DNA of 64,000 nt, from the NCBI GenBank assembly GCA_963513935.1, contig OY740773.1:100983291-101047290 (forward strand). The letters run 5' to 3'. This document shows positions 23,256 through 34,880 of this stretch, in pieces. This DNA is from Aphrophora alni (lineage: Eukaryota; Arthropoda; Insecta; Hemiptera; Aphrophoridae). The notes beneath the pieces are model-generated. The model had not been told where the DNA came from. It searched no databases and saw only the letters and a program-made list of their open reading frames with translations. Made by a program: the position numbers and the translations under genes. The first letter of the stretch is position 1; each line of letters opens with the position of its first letter.

Positions 23256-24335
23256 ATCGAAACTTTATACTTTGTACCACTTCTTATTACTTTACGTTTG
23301 ACTGTTGTGTAAGGCCGACACAGTAGAAGAAACGAACTGATTCAGAGAAGGATTCGAACTTCATGAGACTGATCTGACAGATACAAATGGTATAAAATTT
23401 AAAATAGTAGATTAAGACTACCCACAACCCAACAGCGTGACTTTTGTGTTCTTCGAATCTGTTACGAAGACCCCATCAATTTGGACATATTCAATGAGCA
23501 AATACATTTATTTCTCAGAGCAGTCCTTAGGCCCTTTGTACATCAGGGTCAAGGTGACATCGCGATTCTACCATATATTGCAGTAAATGGAGCAATGCAC
23601 ATACGCGTCACTTTGGTGACATCTGATTTTTTTACAAACGTGGCGTGACGCTGACGCTCGGCGTCTTGTTGAAATATCAAAACAAATGGAGCAGTACACA
23701 GTACACTCATGTCGAGCGTCAGTTAATTGCAGGCTGTAAAGGAGTTCTCAGTTCACTAGCTTTTTTGTGTTGTAGTAGAGGTGTTGTTTGTTGTATTGTT
23801 GCAAGTTGTAATGTGAAATGGATGAGGAATTCGGTAATGAGTGAAGTAAGAGGGCGGACTATTTTAGGGAAATCTACTCTTGAAGAATATCATAACCGGA
23901 ACAAAAAATAAAATAAATTTCCAAAATAATTAAAATTACGTTAAAAGTTGATATTATTAACCTAGGTATACTGTGTGGCGTTGAGTGTTGTCTGGACTCG
24001 TCCACCGAGTGTGTACCTCCACAACGAGTGAGTTACCTTGAAACGGCGTTAAAGTGATGCGTGACACTGATAAGAGTGTAATTCCTTCTTATAGGTAATA
24101 TCTTTCCAGCCAAGGCGGGAACCCCTAAAAGGATTTTAGGTTTGGAAAAATAATACGGTTAACTCCTCTGGGTGCTATTCTTGGAAGGTTGAACTCCATT
24201 AAACTTAATCTCAGACTGTTACTATTGCCTACTCTCCAGAGGCTGCGGTTGTGTGTCAGCCAATGTTACGAATCGGCCACCCTCTCAACTTTTAACTTCC
24301 AATCCTTTTTCATTTTACTTCCTCATAGTAAAAAG
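23256..24335 (+). repeat. Repeat C, copy 1 (about 1 kb)
   Basis: Three blocks recur in the same order at 25840-26605. These are TTTGACTGTTGTGTAAG with GAACTGATTCAGAGAA (23299-23350), a TTCAATGAGCAAATACA block (23491), and CTCCTCTGGGTGCTATTCTT with AACTTAATCTCAGACTG (24165-24220). The middle (23580-24060) is richer in G+C and unique to this copy. The ORF at 23645-23911 shows no recognisable domain. The minus strand at 23335-23365 reads GAAGTTCGAATCCTTC, like a Pol III B-box, hinting at a SINE part. Confidence 0.6.
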
Positions 24336-25346
24336 TCATATAATAAATAATTTTTGAATCTAAAAGAAAACAATTCCTTGTTTCGAATATATTTTTTATT
24401 TTATCTTAAGCACATCATTGAGTCTAACTTTTTGTAAAATTTGTGGATAGCAGTTGGAAGTTTATAAAGTTTTGCGATTTGTTAAATAATTCTATGTTCA
24501 AATCGACTGAAAAACCTGCATTGTTGTTATTGCATCAAATAATTAGTTCAGTAACTATTTTGACCCGGTATCATCAAAAATGGTTTATAATTGCGATTTA
24601 AATATTATGTGTTTATTGAAAAAAACACGTTAGGAAACTTGAATAATTCATTTGTACTTTCGCATATATACCTTAAGATAATGTTCTGTGATGCGTCAAA
24701 AAATCGAAGTCGAATTGTTTTCGGATATATTTGTTTTATACTCTTGAGTATGTTTGTCGTATGTGCAGACGCTGTACAGCCCAAAGGGGTGGATAAATTT
24801 TAATTAAATTTGGAAGTGTTTTTTCCATAGCTAAGTACTTCATATCGTTTTTATTGTGTAACTTAAATTTAGGAGTAGCTGACAAAAAAACACAAAATAA
24901 CGATTTCCTCAAAATCAGCTCTATTTAATCAAAATTTCGCTCAAGGGTATCTTCTAAAAAATCCAATAAAACTTATCGTCCATCTCTCAGTAAAAACAAA
25001 AATCACCAATAGGATATTATAAAATACTTTATATCCCAAAATTAGCACAAACAATGTCGTGCGAAAAATAAAATATTCTGGTTCATAAATAATCGGCAAG
25101 AAAAAAAGTGAAGCTATAGCGCCGTTTTTAAAATCAAATCAAATACTAGATATTTTTTTCAGAGACAGTGTCGATGGTTTATTTCTACTTTTTTATTGTC
25201 AACTATGGAACTGGAATTTTTGGTGACGATAAATTTTTGTAAGTTTTTATATGTTTTTTGGAATATGGGGAGTGAGAGCTTTTGTGAAATTTTGTTCAAC
25301 CATAAAAAATGGAAATTTGAAGGTACATTTTTACATATGTATATAA
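24336..25346. other. Non-coding, A+T-rich
   Basis: No supported gene. ORFs here are short and without recognisable motifs. Confidence 0.4.
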
Positions 25347-25432
25347 AGGTCAAGTTTTTAGAGTGATCCATATGTCCGGCATATTAATTCAAAAGTAGGG
25401 ACCTTTTAGTTAAACCCTCCGTATTTATGAAA
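25347..25432 (+). repeat. Repeat I, copy 2
   Basis: Shares CCATATGTCCGGCATATTAA and flanking words with 2458-2545. Confidence 0.5.
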
Positions 25433-25839
25433 TGGCTTTTGGGTGCCTTTCTTACCTGGGACCTCCTTAGTGACATACAAACGATAAATAGTGGGTTTGG
25501 TAGAACAGAGATTACCGAACTTGAAAGTGCCTCCTTAGAACAAGAAGTCTTTATTGCCTTCCTTAGAACGTTGATTGCAAATTTTCATAGAGACCCTTAT
25601 TTTAGGGGGTGTTTCATAAGGAACCTAGGTGCAGACATAGGAAAAATAATTGTCTAATAGCAGTTATCCTAATTTTGTAATGACAACTACAAAAGTACGG
25701 AAATTATCGTAAAGGCAACAAAACTAAATACTACCCAGTCTTGGCAATTTTCAAAAACTCTCAATCGTGATTGTAAATTTACAGTTGCTTCACAATTTTT
25801 AAATAAAAATAACACTTAAAAATATAATTGATTGTGTCT
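25433..25839. other. Unassigned open stretch, then non-coding
   Basis: A 76-codon frame at 25427-25657 begins MKWLLGAFLTWDLLSDIQ and reads smoothly (ELESASLEQEVFIAFLRTL), with fewer A+T-only codons than other ORFs here. I recognise no domain. It may be chance, or part of the repeat that starts upstream. The rest is A+T-rich. Confidence 0.2.
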
Positions 25840-26605
25840 CAATTGTTTTATTTTGACTGTTGAGTAAGTTAAGTCTGTACCGACGAGAAAACAAACTGAT
25901 TCACAGAAAATTTTACTCCATCTTGTATTATAATTTCACGGGCCTGATTTACAGATCAGCTACACATTAGCCCATTCCTTATATTTGATACTTAGATACA
26001 ATGTGGTGTCATAAGTTAAAACGATTATGACATACCAAATTACTGTGCTAGTCCAGAGTAAACAGAAAGTAAAACGGATTTTCGACAATAATTTCGCAAA
26101 ATATAATTATTGTTTGCCGTTTAAAATAGTAAAAAAAAAAATTAATATGATTTTTCAATGAAAACTTTTAGTCAACTGTAACTTCTAAATATTTTATATA
26201 ACTGACTTGGTAATTTTTTTACAGACAATTAGTGGCCGACATGAATTTTGTGATGTTTTGTACACTTACCAGGCTACCAAAAACTCTGAGTGTATTTTCA
26301 ATGAGCAAATGCACGGATTTCGAAATTAAGTAATGGATTTCTGAAGTCCAGATAAAATTATAATAGGATTTCCATTGTCTGAGTTTGCCGGTAGGTTCTG
26401 ATATGAATGTCTGATCTGATTTGGGATTTGAGATTTATAGTAACTCCTGTGGGTGCTATTCTTGGAGGGATGAACTTTATTGAACCTAACCTTAGACTGA
26501 CCCTCGTGACTTTGTTGTTGTACGGCATCCTATATTGAGACTCGGTGACGACCTCTCCTTTGAATTCCTATCTTTTATGATCTTTCCTTATTCGGACATT
26601 CAATG
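25840..26605 (+). repeat. Repeat C, copy 2
   Basis: Matches copy 1 in order: TTTGACTGTTGAGTAAG with AACTGATTCACAGAA (25852-25905), TTCAATGAGCAAATGCA (26297) and CTCCTGTGGGTGCTATTCTT with AACCTAACCTTAGACTG (26444-26500). It lacks the G+C-richer middle of copy 1. Confidence 0.6.
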
Positions 26606-26779
26606 TACTACAATAAAAATTCAAAGTAATACAAGTTTTTTCATAAAAAAGAAGCTTTTTAGTTATAAAAAGTGGTCTATTTAATCAGACCCCCATTATA
26701 CATAAATAATGAGAGCTAGTGAGATGGTATACTTAAAAGAATAAACCTTGAAGACAAATTTTCACAAGTAGTACGTTTA

Positions 26780-26860
26780 TTTATTCAACGCGTTTCAACG
26801 ACAAAGTTATCATCTTTAACGATGTACAAGCTACTACCAAACCATAACTAACCTAGTACT
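26780..26860 (-). repeat. Retroelement 3'-end-like block, copy 2
   Basis: AACGCGTTTCAACGACAAAG then ATCATCTTTAACGATGTACA. On the minus strand this is a GATGAT...GTTGAAACGCG hairpin-type sequence, shared with the centre of the inverted-repeat element at 21484-21640. Confidence 0.5.
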
Positions 26861-26999
26861 GTGATATAAGTTTTATATTAATGTAAAATACAAATTGTAT
26901 ATTTAAATATAAGATTAGTTCAATAATATTGTTTTATACTAGTATCAAATTGGTAATGCGGCTTCACTCACACAAGCAAACCTAGAGATATAGGTTTGC

Positions 27000-27262
27000 C
27001 ACCATATACGGCTACTACCAAGGCACCCGTATGAGTCACCTGCTGGGCTTCACTTTAAAAAAATTTAATTTATTTAATTTGATATTTTAAAATACAATCA
27101 TAATATATTTTTATTCTGCGCATAATTACAAGCCCGGAGTATTAGAACTGCCGTGGGCCACCCTCATGATTTACCTACTGTGCTTCACTTGATCAAACTT
27201 TCACTTATGTAATTCGATATTTTAAAATAATATCTGTAATATACTTTTATTCTACACTTCAT
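27000..27262 (+). repeat. 135-bp tandem duplication, two diverged units
   Basis: The words GGGCTTCACTT...ATTTGATATTTTAAAATA...ATATTTTTATTCTGC (27045-27120) recur 135 bp later as GTGCTTCACTT...ATTCGATATTTTAAAATA...ATACTTTTATTCTAC. Identity is about 70%, so the duplication is old. Confidence 0.65.
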
Positions 27263-28560
27263 TAAAAGAAAAATGATCTCAAATAACGTAAAATTTACTG
27301 AATTATAACCCAAAATCAACAATGTTTATTCACACTTATTAGTCATCATACTGTCATTTATTTTGTAGCAAACATTGTGTATTTTGGACTCTATTGAAGT
27401 AAATTATACATTGTTTGATCTCATTTTTCTTGTATAAAATAAAAATATATTACAGAATTTATTTTAAAATATCAGTTTAAACAAAAAGATTCAATGTTAT
27501 TATTTATACCCATACACGTATTTTTTTTCCAAGCCACTGAAACCATAACTCCTTAGAAGAGGCAAATCCATTACTTGGTAATTTGTTTACACAGGAACAG
27601 TGGCTACGTGATGTAACAGTGCTGCACTTTGGTGCAAATTGTATTAGTTGCACTTCCTGGGAGCTATTACACATGGAATATGACTGACAGACGGAAATGT
27701 TTGGCAGTATATCTTCCAGAATAGACATTGTATTCATAACAAATGACACGATTACATTACATTTAGTTGATTGTCATAATATTTCATTTCACTTCATATG
27801 TTTATTTATTCTCTCAATGTAATTACAAATTACAGAGAATTTATAAGTAACTAGGTATTGACTGATTGGAGTTTCTTAGTTTGAATACAGGATGTTTGAA
27901 ACATATGTGACTACTATTATATTCTGTAATTACAAGAGTTACAGTAAAACTTTAAAAGTTATCTCCCAGGATTTTTTAAATTAACCCTCTGTGTTGTATT
28001 CCGCTGTCATTCTAGTATTTATGTGACAAGAAATCACTTTTTTGCAATTCAACATTTACCCTAGTATAAATCATCCTACGGCACTAATTTTTATACGGTT
28101 TTAAAAATATTTTTCCATAGATTTATACCATACAACCAAAAGTTCATAAAATGTTAACAATTTTATTTAGTTAATTTAATAATTTAATGGTGATTTTCGT
28201 AAAACATTTTCCCTTTTTTTCGTAAAACAATTTTTTTGGTTATGTAACAAATTATTATTTTTTTCCTAAATATATTCAGAAATATTTTACAAAACATTTG
28301 TATATCTTGAAAAAAGGTGGTAAGCAATTGATTTTGGATGATACAGGTTTTTCTGAAAAATGTTACCTTCATTTTTGACACCTAACATACTTACTCCAAA
28401 ACTGTTTCATATAATTTTACATAGATATATTCTACGCACATTTCTGAGAAAAATGATATCCTACAAGTTAGGTTTTGCATAAAATTATGATTTTTTTATG
28501 AAAACAAAATCTGTAACATTGCCACTTGAAGGGTTAAAACTAGAGGTATTTTTTATACCA
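27263..28560. other. Non-coding, A+T-rich
   Basis: A MITE-like end ATACAGGATGTTTGAAACAT lies at ~27887. No supported gene; the antisense ORF at 27504-27749 has no recognisable motif. Confidence 0.4.
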
Positions 28561-28699
28561 CCCGGCATTTTTCAAGTATGGCAGTCTATTATACATTTTC
28601 TTATAGAAACACCTGTTTTTATGGTGATTTAGGATAAAAAACATTATTATTAAAACTGTTTTTTCTTTGGGTATTTTTCAATTTCTTTAACCGTTTAGG

Positions 28700-30055
28700 A
28701 AGTACACTTTTATATAAACTTTTGGTTTTGATTGAAATTTCCCGTCACAAACATTAACCACTTAGTTTCCTTTGGTACTTTTCGAGTGATATTTAATCAC
28801 ATTTTTTAGAGCGTAAATTGCAGCATAAACAAAGATAAAATGTATTAGTTTAGCTTCATCAGCATCCTTTTCTTGTCAAATGATGACCCGTTTCGGAAGT
28901 GTGCTGTCATTTTCAGGTTCAACTCAATATTTGTTTGTTACTTATACAAAAATTGAGCTTCCACTGACAATTCTTTTATTGATCCTTTAGTAGAATCTTT
29001 TCCATGTTAAATGAATCTAAATATTTACCCAAATCACTTCTAGTTTTTATTGAAAGATCCCGTCACAGACGGACAGACAGAAGTGCGCTGCCATTTTCAG
29101 GTTAAGTTAATATTTTCTTTTTCTTTATATAGATACTTACATTGAAAGATTTTATCATTTCATCGTCAGAACCATTTATATGTTAAATGAAGAAAAAGAT
29201 AATCGATAAATTAAACCACAAATCATAATCTCTGGTTTTTATTGGAAGTTCCAGACACAAACTTTAAATAAACCAACATAATCTTGTTCAGATTTTTTTT
29301 AGCAGCATTTATAAACAAAATGGTTAGATTGTAACCTCAGAGAAATGCATGGAAGACATCACAAAGATGAATGTGATTCGTTTATCTTCTTCAGCCACGT
29401 TATATTTTCATATTATGACCGTTTTGGAAGTGTGTTGCCATCTTCAGGTCCAACGCAATAATTTTTGTTACTTATACAGATAAAAATTGTGCTTTCTTTG
29501 AAAGTTTTTTATTTTTCCTTTGGAAGAATCATTTGCATAATAAGTAAATACAAAATTTATATAAATCTTCTCTTGTTTTTATTGAAAGTTCCAGACACGG
29601 ACAATACAGTAACCAATAAAGTTTTAAAGGGAACTTTTTATGAGCAATATTTAATCAGAGTTATTAGAGTATAACCTAAGAGTAATGCATGAAGTCATCA
29701 CAAAGATAAATTTAATTAGTTTATCTTCGTCAACTACCTTTTCTTTTCAATTGATAACCTGTTTGGAAGTATGTTGCCACCTTCAGGTCCAAGACAATAT
29801 TTTATTGTTACTTATAGAAATAAAAATTTTGCTTTCATTGGAAGTTTTTTTTTATCCTTGCTTAAGCAGAAATATAGTAAATAAAAAGTTTACATAAATA
29901 ATCTCTAGTTTTTATTGAAAGTTCCAGACACGGATTTTACAGTAACCAATAAAGTTTTGAAGGGAACTTTGTGTGCAACATTTAATCAAAATTTATTAGA
30001 GCGTAACATGTAACGTGTAATGCATGTTAGACATCAGACGATTCAGAAATTAGGT
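28700..30055 (+). repeat. Degenerate ~335-bp tandem array, about four to five units
   Basis: The block GTTTTTATTGAAAGTTCCAG followed by ACACGGA, or variants, occurs at about 28725, 29041, 29233, 29574 and 29908, i.e. at steps of 316, 192, 341 and 334 bp. Within units, GTTTTGAAGGGAACTTT, AATGCATGRAGTCATCACAA, TTTGGAAGTRTGTTGCCA, CTTCAGGTCCAA and TTGTTACTTATA recur in fixed order. The 192-bp step is a unit with a deletion. The last three units are most alike. Short ORFs here are accidental. Confidence 0.8.
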
Positions 30056-31355
30056 TTCTTTGAACCGAATAGTTGTAAAACTGATCTGTCTATTAAAGCT
30101 CAAACTAGATTTTATGATTAAAGCTTCAAACTGACTGATCTGCTGAATAGATTTAATTTATAGTTTTAGTTTCCCTGAAGACACAATTTAATGATTATTT
30201 AAACATAGGGATCATCTCAATGTATTTGCTTCATTGGAATGTTAAAACATGTATAAATATGAATAAATGTAACAAAAAAAATCACAAACTTTCTCAATCA
30301 CCCGTCACAAAAACCAAATGAAAATGAATCAAAACTAATCATCAACAAAAATGTAATTTTTTTAGTTGTCAATCAAAAAGTAAAAATGAACCATGGGCAC
30401 CGTTTAAAATTTTTTTTTTAAATTTAAATAAAGATACAGTCTTTTTGAGCAATGTGGTGAATTCACAATTATAGTTTGAATATACCCCTAACCAAAATCA
30501 CTAGTAACAATAAATAAAACAATAATTATTGTACTTTATTTTGTTTATTCCTCTAAATGTCCTAATGTACATCGATAACATTTAGATTATTTCACAAGTA
30601 GAAGTGTAAGTTTAAGATGTAGTATAGTTTAGAATCAAGACCCTCTGATGATGATAACCATGTTTTATAACATATGTTTTATATTTATTAACTTTTTTTG
30701 TTTCATAAAATTTGTTTGTAAAGTTTTCTGTTTTAGAGATATTTGACATTAAACATTTTTAATGGCCGCCATTTTGAAAATATACAAAAGAACGTTCTGG
30801 TTTTTTTCTACTGGAGCAAACGGTTATGTAAGAAATATGTAGCCTACACCAAATTTGACTTCGATATCTTTTCTATTTTCAAAGTTATTAGTTAAAAACA
30901 AATTTAGATAATGCGAAAACTAAGCATTTTCGGACTTATGCTTATTGGAACTTTTTTTCCTTTTTGTCACCTGTAGAATAAATACCCTAATGAAATACGA
31001 AACAATATTTTATATATTTTTTAAAACAATTTCAATATATGGCCAAAAAATATTTACATATTATTTGATTAAAAATCGATCTACACATTTTAGCTGTAGT
31101 GCATTATACAACAGATGCACATTATTAAAACAAAATACTCTTTTGGACTCAGCGGGACATCAAAACGTATATATCCTGAAACAACTGAACCATTGGTTTT
31201 TTAAATCATGACCTACATTATTCTGTACCCTACTATGTATATGTGAGAAAGTATTATTAATATATTATAATTCGCTATGATTTATAACTTTAAAAAGAGT
31301 CCGACATGAATAAACGACATGATTTCGGAAGGTCGGTCTGGGGGTAATGACAAGG
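30056..31355. other. Non-coding, old repeat fragments
   Basis: 30283-30365 (CAAACTTTCTCAATCACCCG) resembles a word set also at ~210 (minus-related), 47600 and 60772. A GCCGCCATTTTGAAAATATA block lies at 30764. No supported gene. Confidence 0.4.
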
Positions 31356-31359
31356 TCAG

Positions 31360-31455
31360 CGCTTGATCAACTCTTGTTCTCTTCCAACCCTGAGGAAATT
31401 AGAGTAACGAGGGCAAGGAGTTTTAGTTTTATGGACATATATTCCTTTTACTTTC
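31360..31455 (+). repeat. Repeat J fragment
   Basis: CTTGATCAACTCTTGTTCTC, TTCCAACCCTGAGGAAAT, and GGCAAGGAGTTTTAGTTTTA follow the order of repeat J at 12690-12775 and 54325-54395. Confidence 0.45.
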
Positions 31456-33075
31456 TTTTGTTTTTTGTAAGGCTGTTGCACTCATCGTTAAAAGGCCCAA
31501 TGTAAAGGAGTACACACGTCAAAGTGATTTTCCTTAAACTGAAACAAATGAGACAACAAGGAAAACAAATTTTACCTGTCTTAGAGAACATTTGAAACCA
31601 AACAAATACAGCTGAAAACTTAAGGAGCTGATTACCCAGTAGTCAAAAAAACATATGAGAAATTCATCAATAACTTTTAAGTAAATTTATGATGATAAGG
31701 AAAAAATATTTAACGTTAAATTTAGTTATTTTTATTTACAAAGATAAAATAAAAATGGCCACTATAATTAAATTCTATAAAAAAAATTTCATGGACATCC
31801 AAAACAAAAATTTATTTTTATTTAATTAATTTTTAATATTAATCCCGGAGAAAGTAACTTATAAGCTAAATAAATATTTTTTTGCTACCTTTATATGCTA
31901 GTTGTTATTATATGCCACCTTTATTTTTTAAATAAATACAAACTATTTGTAATAAATATAACAGTATATATATATATAACATAAGAATTAACTCAATTGT
32001 TTTTTAATAAGCCCTTTCTACAATGGTTTTAACATTTCTTTAGTGTGTGTATGTTTTTTTTTTTGAAAGATTGTTCTGGGAGACTGTTGTTCCCCCACAT
32101 TAAAAAAAATCTTTTCATTCATTATCTTGGACTAGTAAATTTTTTTAATTTTAAAAAAAAAACATCACTAGACAAATTCTAAATGCATGATTCCCTAAAT
32201 TAGTATATTAATAAATTTTAATTCAAATGAAAATTGACAAAGTGTGACTTTTAAAATTTCGAATAATTTTTAAATACTTTTTTTTTTAAACAGTTAAGTA
32301 TTTAATTTTGAATAAATTTTAGAAAAGAAGACATATAATTATTAAGATTTTAATGAAAGAAATATGATTTAAAGAAAGAAGTTTAAATCAAATTACATCA
32401 GACAAAACTTGAGCATACAATATGAAACGGACTCGTACAAACCTCTCATGAGAACATGTCACCATTTTACAAGATGATTATTAATAAAATTAATTAAAAA
32501 ACAATAACTATTAAATTGATTTCGAAACTCAATCCTGAATACAGCAAGTATAAAGTTTCAGGAGAATTACCGGGTTTGTAGAGGGATGTACCAGCAATGC
32601 ATTTTATAAGCGTACATTATTTAGGAGTAAAATTAGTCGAAGGAAAATTTTGAGCACAAACTTCATCGTTAACTTCTCACAAATAATTTTTGAACCTTTA
32701 GAAATTATAAGTGCAGATTTAAACTTTTAACATTTATACATCACCAATACTATGTTATTCCTCTAAAAGAAATTTTGACCAACTGATTGACAGTGTCTCT
32801 CTTTATACACAGACTGCATGCAGTTGTTTAGCTAGTAGTAAAAAATGACCTTTGACTTTCCTCAAAAAACTGTATCGCTTAAAACAGATTATTCATCTCT
32901 CGTAAATGATTTTCCTTAATGTATAATATTTGGATATTTTTCGTTAATAAACTTAACAAGAAATATATAGGATAAAATTTAGTAATTAATAAACATAATT
33001 TGTTTCTCACCTGAATGTGGTTAAACACTTTTTTGTAAGATTATATGTATATTATAAAGGCGGACGTCTGAGACA
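31456..33075. other. Non-coding, A+T-rich
   Basis: No supported gene, tandem array or TIR pair. Confidence 0.4.
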
Positions 33076-33076
33076 C

Positions 33077-33390
33077 CCTGTATGTCAGTTTATTAACAAA
33101 GAAATTGTTGTTGAACAAAACCAAGAGAAGTCTGTAGCTCTAAGAAGCCGCATGTCTCAGGATAAAGCTAACTCTATAAATTTGAGGAGGATTCAATTAT
33201 TTACTTGCAACCCTCTGTCTTGGGACTTGGGACAACTTGGCGTATTTGATTTGACACGGACATTTATCTTCGCTAAAGGTAGCGATACAAAGTTTGTAAC
33301 CAGGTGATCTTTCTAAGATCATCTTGAGTGATATTAATGACTTTGATAATTAAAGATTTCTCTTTTATTAACTGTTATCGCATTTAAATC
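33077..33390 (+). mobile_element. TIR element E, copy 1 (truncated)
   Basis: Starts with CTGAGACACCCTGTATGTCA and runs collinear and inverted with 38160-38480 at roughly 95% identity by eye, up to about 33385. There copy 1 loses homology, so its distal end is missing. It carries the receptor-like frame described separately. Confidence 0.75.
33107..33307 (+). pseudogene. Gustatory-receptor-like C-terminal fragment inside element E
   Basis: The frame reads EQNQEKSVALRSRMSQDKA, then LRRIQLFTCNPLSWDLGQLG and VFDLTRTFIFA, and stops soon after at 33305-33307. Insect gustatory receptors (seven-helix chemoreceptors of sensory neuron membranes) end with a helix entered through a stretch of the form ..LQLL..PL.F.ACG.F.LDRTLL.S, followed by TYLVILIQF. 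Here L..IQLF..NPLSWDLGQLGVFDLTRTFIF follows the first part; the closing TY...QF motif is not present. The same frame is kept in copy 2 (38244-38445). I infer a captured or decayed receptor exon. An unrelated transposon-encoded peptide is the main alternative. Confidence 0.45.
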
Positions 33391-33719
33391 GTAGGATCTA
33401 GGTGTTGTGATCGATAGCCAAGGCTATGAAACCCCCACTGATGATACTTTTTCATATAACTTAAAAATGTTTTTTACAAATTATGAAAAATAGCCGCCTT
33501 TTCCCAATATGTCTGCCAACTATTTAATTTCTTATAAGCACCCTTACTTTTTATGGTGTGTTAGAATTGCATTCAAAATATTAAGACTTTTTTATTCTTT
33601 GTTATTGTTTGATAAACCTACTCGTAATAGGTGCTTAAAGTTTAAAACGTTTGAAGCATATTCAGGAGGCGTTTTTCCACTTCCCAATATTTAATCCAGA
33701 AATACAGATAGTCTAGCAT
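33391..33719. other. Non-coding, no gene seen
   Basis: No supported gene; the 61-codon ORF at 33509-33694 shows nothing recognisable. Confidence 0.35.
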
Positions 33720-33905
33720 ATGTGTAAATACTAATGTAGAACTACAAAATAATAAAAATATTCTTTAGAATATTTAATTTCTTATTTAACGTATTCTACC
33801 TTACTTAACTTATACTAGATTCTAGAAAGTTTTTATTTGTTTCACAAATAATTTGTTTCACAAATAATTTGTTTCATTTGTAGTCCTACATTAGTATTTA
33901 CACAT
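33720..33905. mobile_element. 186-bp MITE with 29-bp TIRs
   Basis: The left TIR (33720-33748, ATGTGTAAATACTAATGTAG then RACTACAAA) is matched inverted at 33877-33905 with one mismatch. CAT stands on both sides (33717-33719, 33906-33908), a possible 3-bp target duplication. The centre includes a 16-bp tandem repeat. No coding capacity. Confidence 0.85.
33836..33876 (+). repeat. 16-bp tandem repeat inside the MITE
   Basis: TTTGTTTCACAAATAA occurs twice exactly and then partially, giving about 2.6 units. Confidence 0.9.
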
Positions 33906-33908
33906 CAT

Positions 33909-34264
33909 ATACTATGCCTACTCATATTTTTATCTTGATTCGACATTGGGAAGTATGGAAAATTGTCTCCTAAAAATACTTCCCACGACAAATGTTTGAA
34001 ACTTTAAGCGTCTACCACTTCTAAACAAATAGGTTTATCAAATAAAAAAGAAAAAAGTCTTAAAATTTGATACAGAATCCGAAACGCCATAAAAAATAGG
34101 AGTCCCCGTAAAAACTTTAAAACTTTGAAGCCTACCTCTCTAACGCGCTGCTTTCCTATTGTGCATGGCAGTTTTGGACATGTTTTTAAAAAAATGTGGT
34201 ATTTGTTATATTTATTATATATGACTTATTATATATCATTTTAAACCCAAAGAAATTACCTTTT
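33909..34264. other. Non-coding, no gene seen
   Basis: A+T-rich; a CTTCCCACGACAAATGTTTG block at ~33980 resembles one near 21270 (AAATATTTCAAACGTC...TTTGAAACTTTAAG), suggesting a small dispersed repeat. Confidence 0.35.
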
Positions 34265-34265
<1 letters not shown>

Positions 34266-34347
<82 letters not shown>

Positions 34348-34368
34348 TATATATATATATATATATAC
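34266..34368. repeat. (TA)n microsatellite
   Basis: About 100 bp of TA dinucleotides with one interruption (ATATACAGTATA) near 34345. The minus-strand ORF of alternating Tyr/Ile across it is an artefact. Confidence 0.97.
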
Positions 34369-34589
34369 ATGTAAATACATATTTTGCTGTAGTCTTGAAA
34401 AAGGGTAAAATACACACACAAACAAAAATAGCTACACAGCACTAATAGGCCTAAGGTTGTCACTAACAATTCTGGATAATTATTTTCATCGAATCAGAAT
34501 CAGAATTATTATTCCCTCAGAATCAGAATCAAAAATCGGTTCATTTACATTTTCTCTCAAAATGTCACTAATGAATTATTTCCATCACA

Positions 34590-34880
34590 TTGGCCGATTA
34601 TATGCCGACATCGCGATCGTATAGCGCGGCACGATGTATACTCGGGGTTCGGCGGCGAGCCCAGCTTTGTAGCCTAATATTTTTATTTAGTCCAAATCAA
34701 CAGCACAGACTATTCGAAAATCAAAGACATACAAAGATAAATAACCAATTAGCTATATGAAAGTGCCGAAACCCGATTATATGCCGACATCGCGATCGTA
34801 TAGAATTATTTAGCGCGGCCCAATGTATACTCGGGGTTCGGCGGCGAGCGCTGGCGGACTGCCCGACCTATACTCGGGCT
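34590..34880 (+). repeat. CpG-rich direct duplication (~180-bp spacing)
   Basis: CGATTATATGCCGACATCGC, GATCGTATAG, GCGCGGC and TGTATACTCGGGGTTCGGCG then GCGAGC occur at 34593-34664 and again at 34772-34852. The second copy is split by AATTATTTA. It is strikingly G+C- and CpG-rich for this window and contains the palindrome CGCGATCG-type core. No ORF spans it. A third partial TATACTCGGGCTTAGGC word follows at 34869. Confidence 0.85.

Noticed and set aside
25427..25657. 76-aa ORF as a host exon
   Set aside because: Reasonable composition, but no recognisable motif, no convincing splice context, and it adjoins a repeat end. Recorded as unassigned only.
34236..34469. 77-aa minus-strand ORF rich in Tyr-Ile
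   Set aside because: It is the translation of the (TA)n microsatellite.
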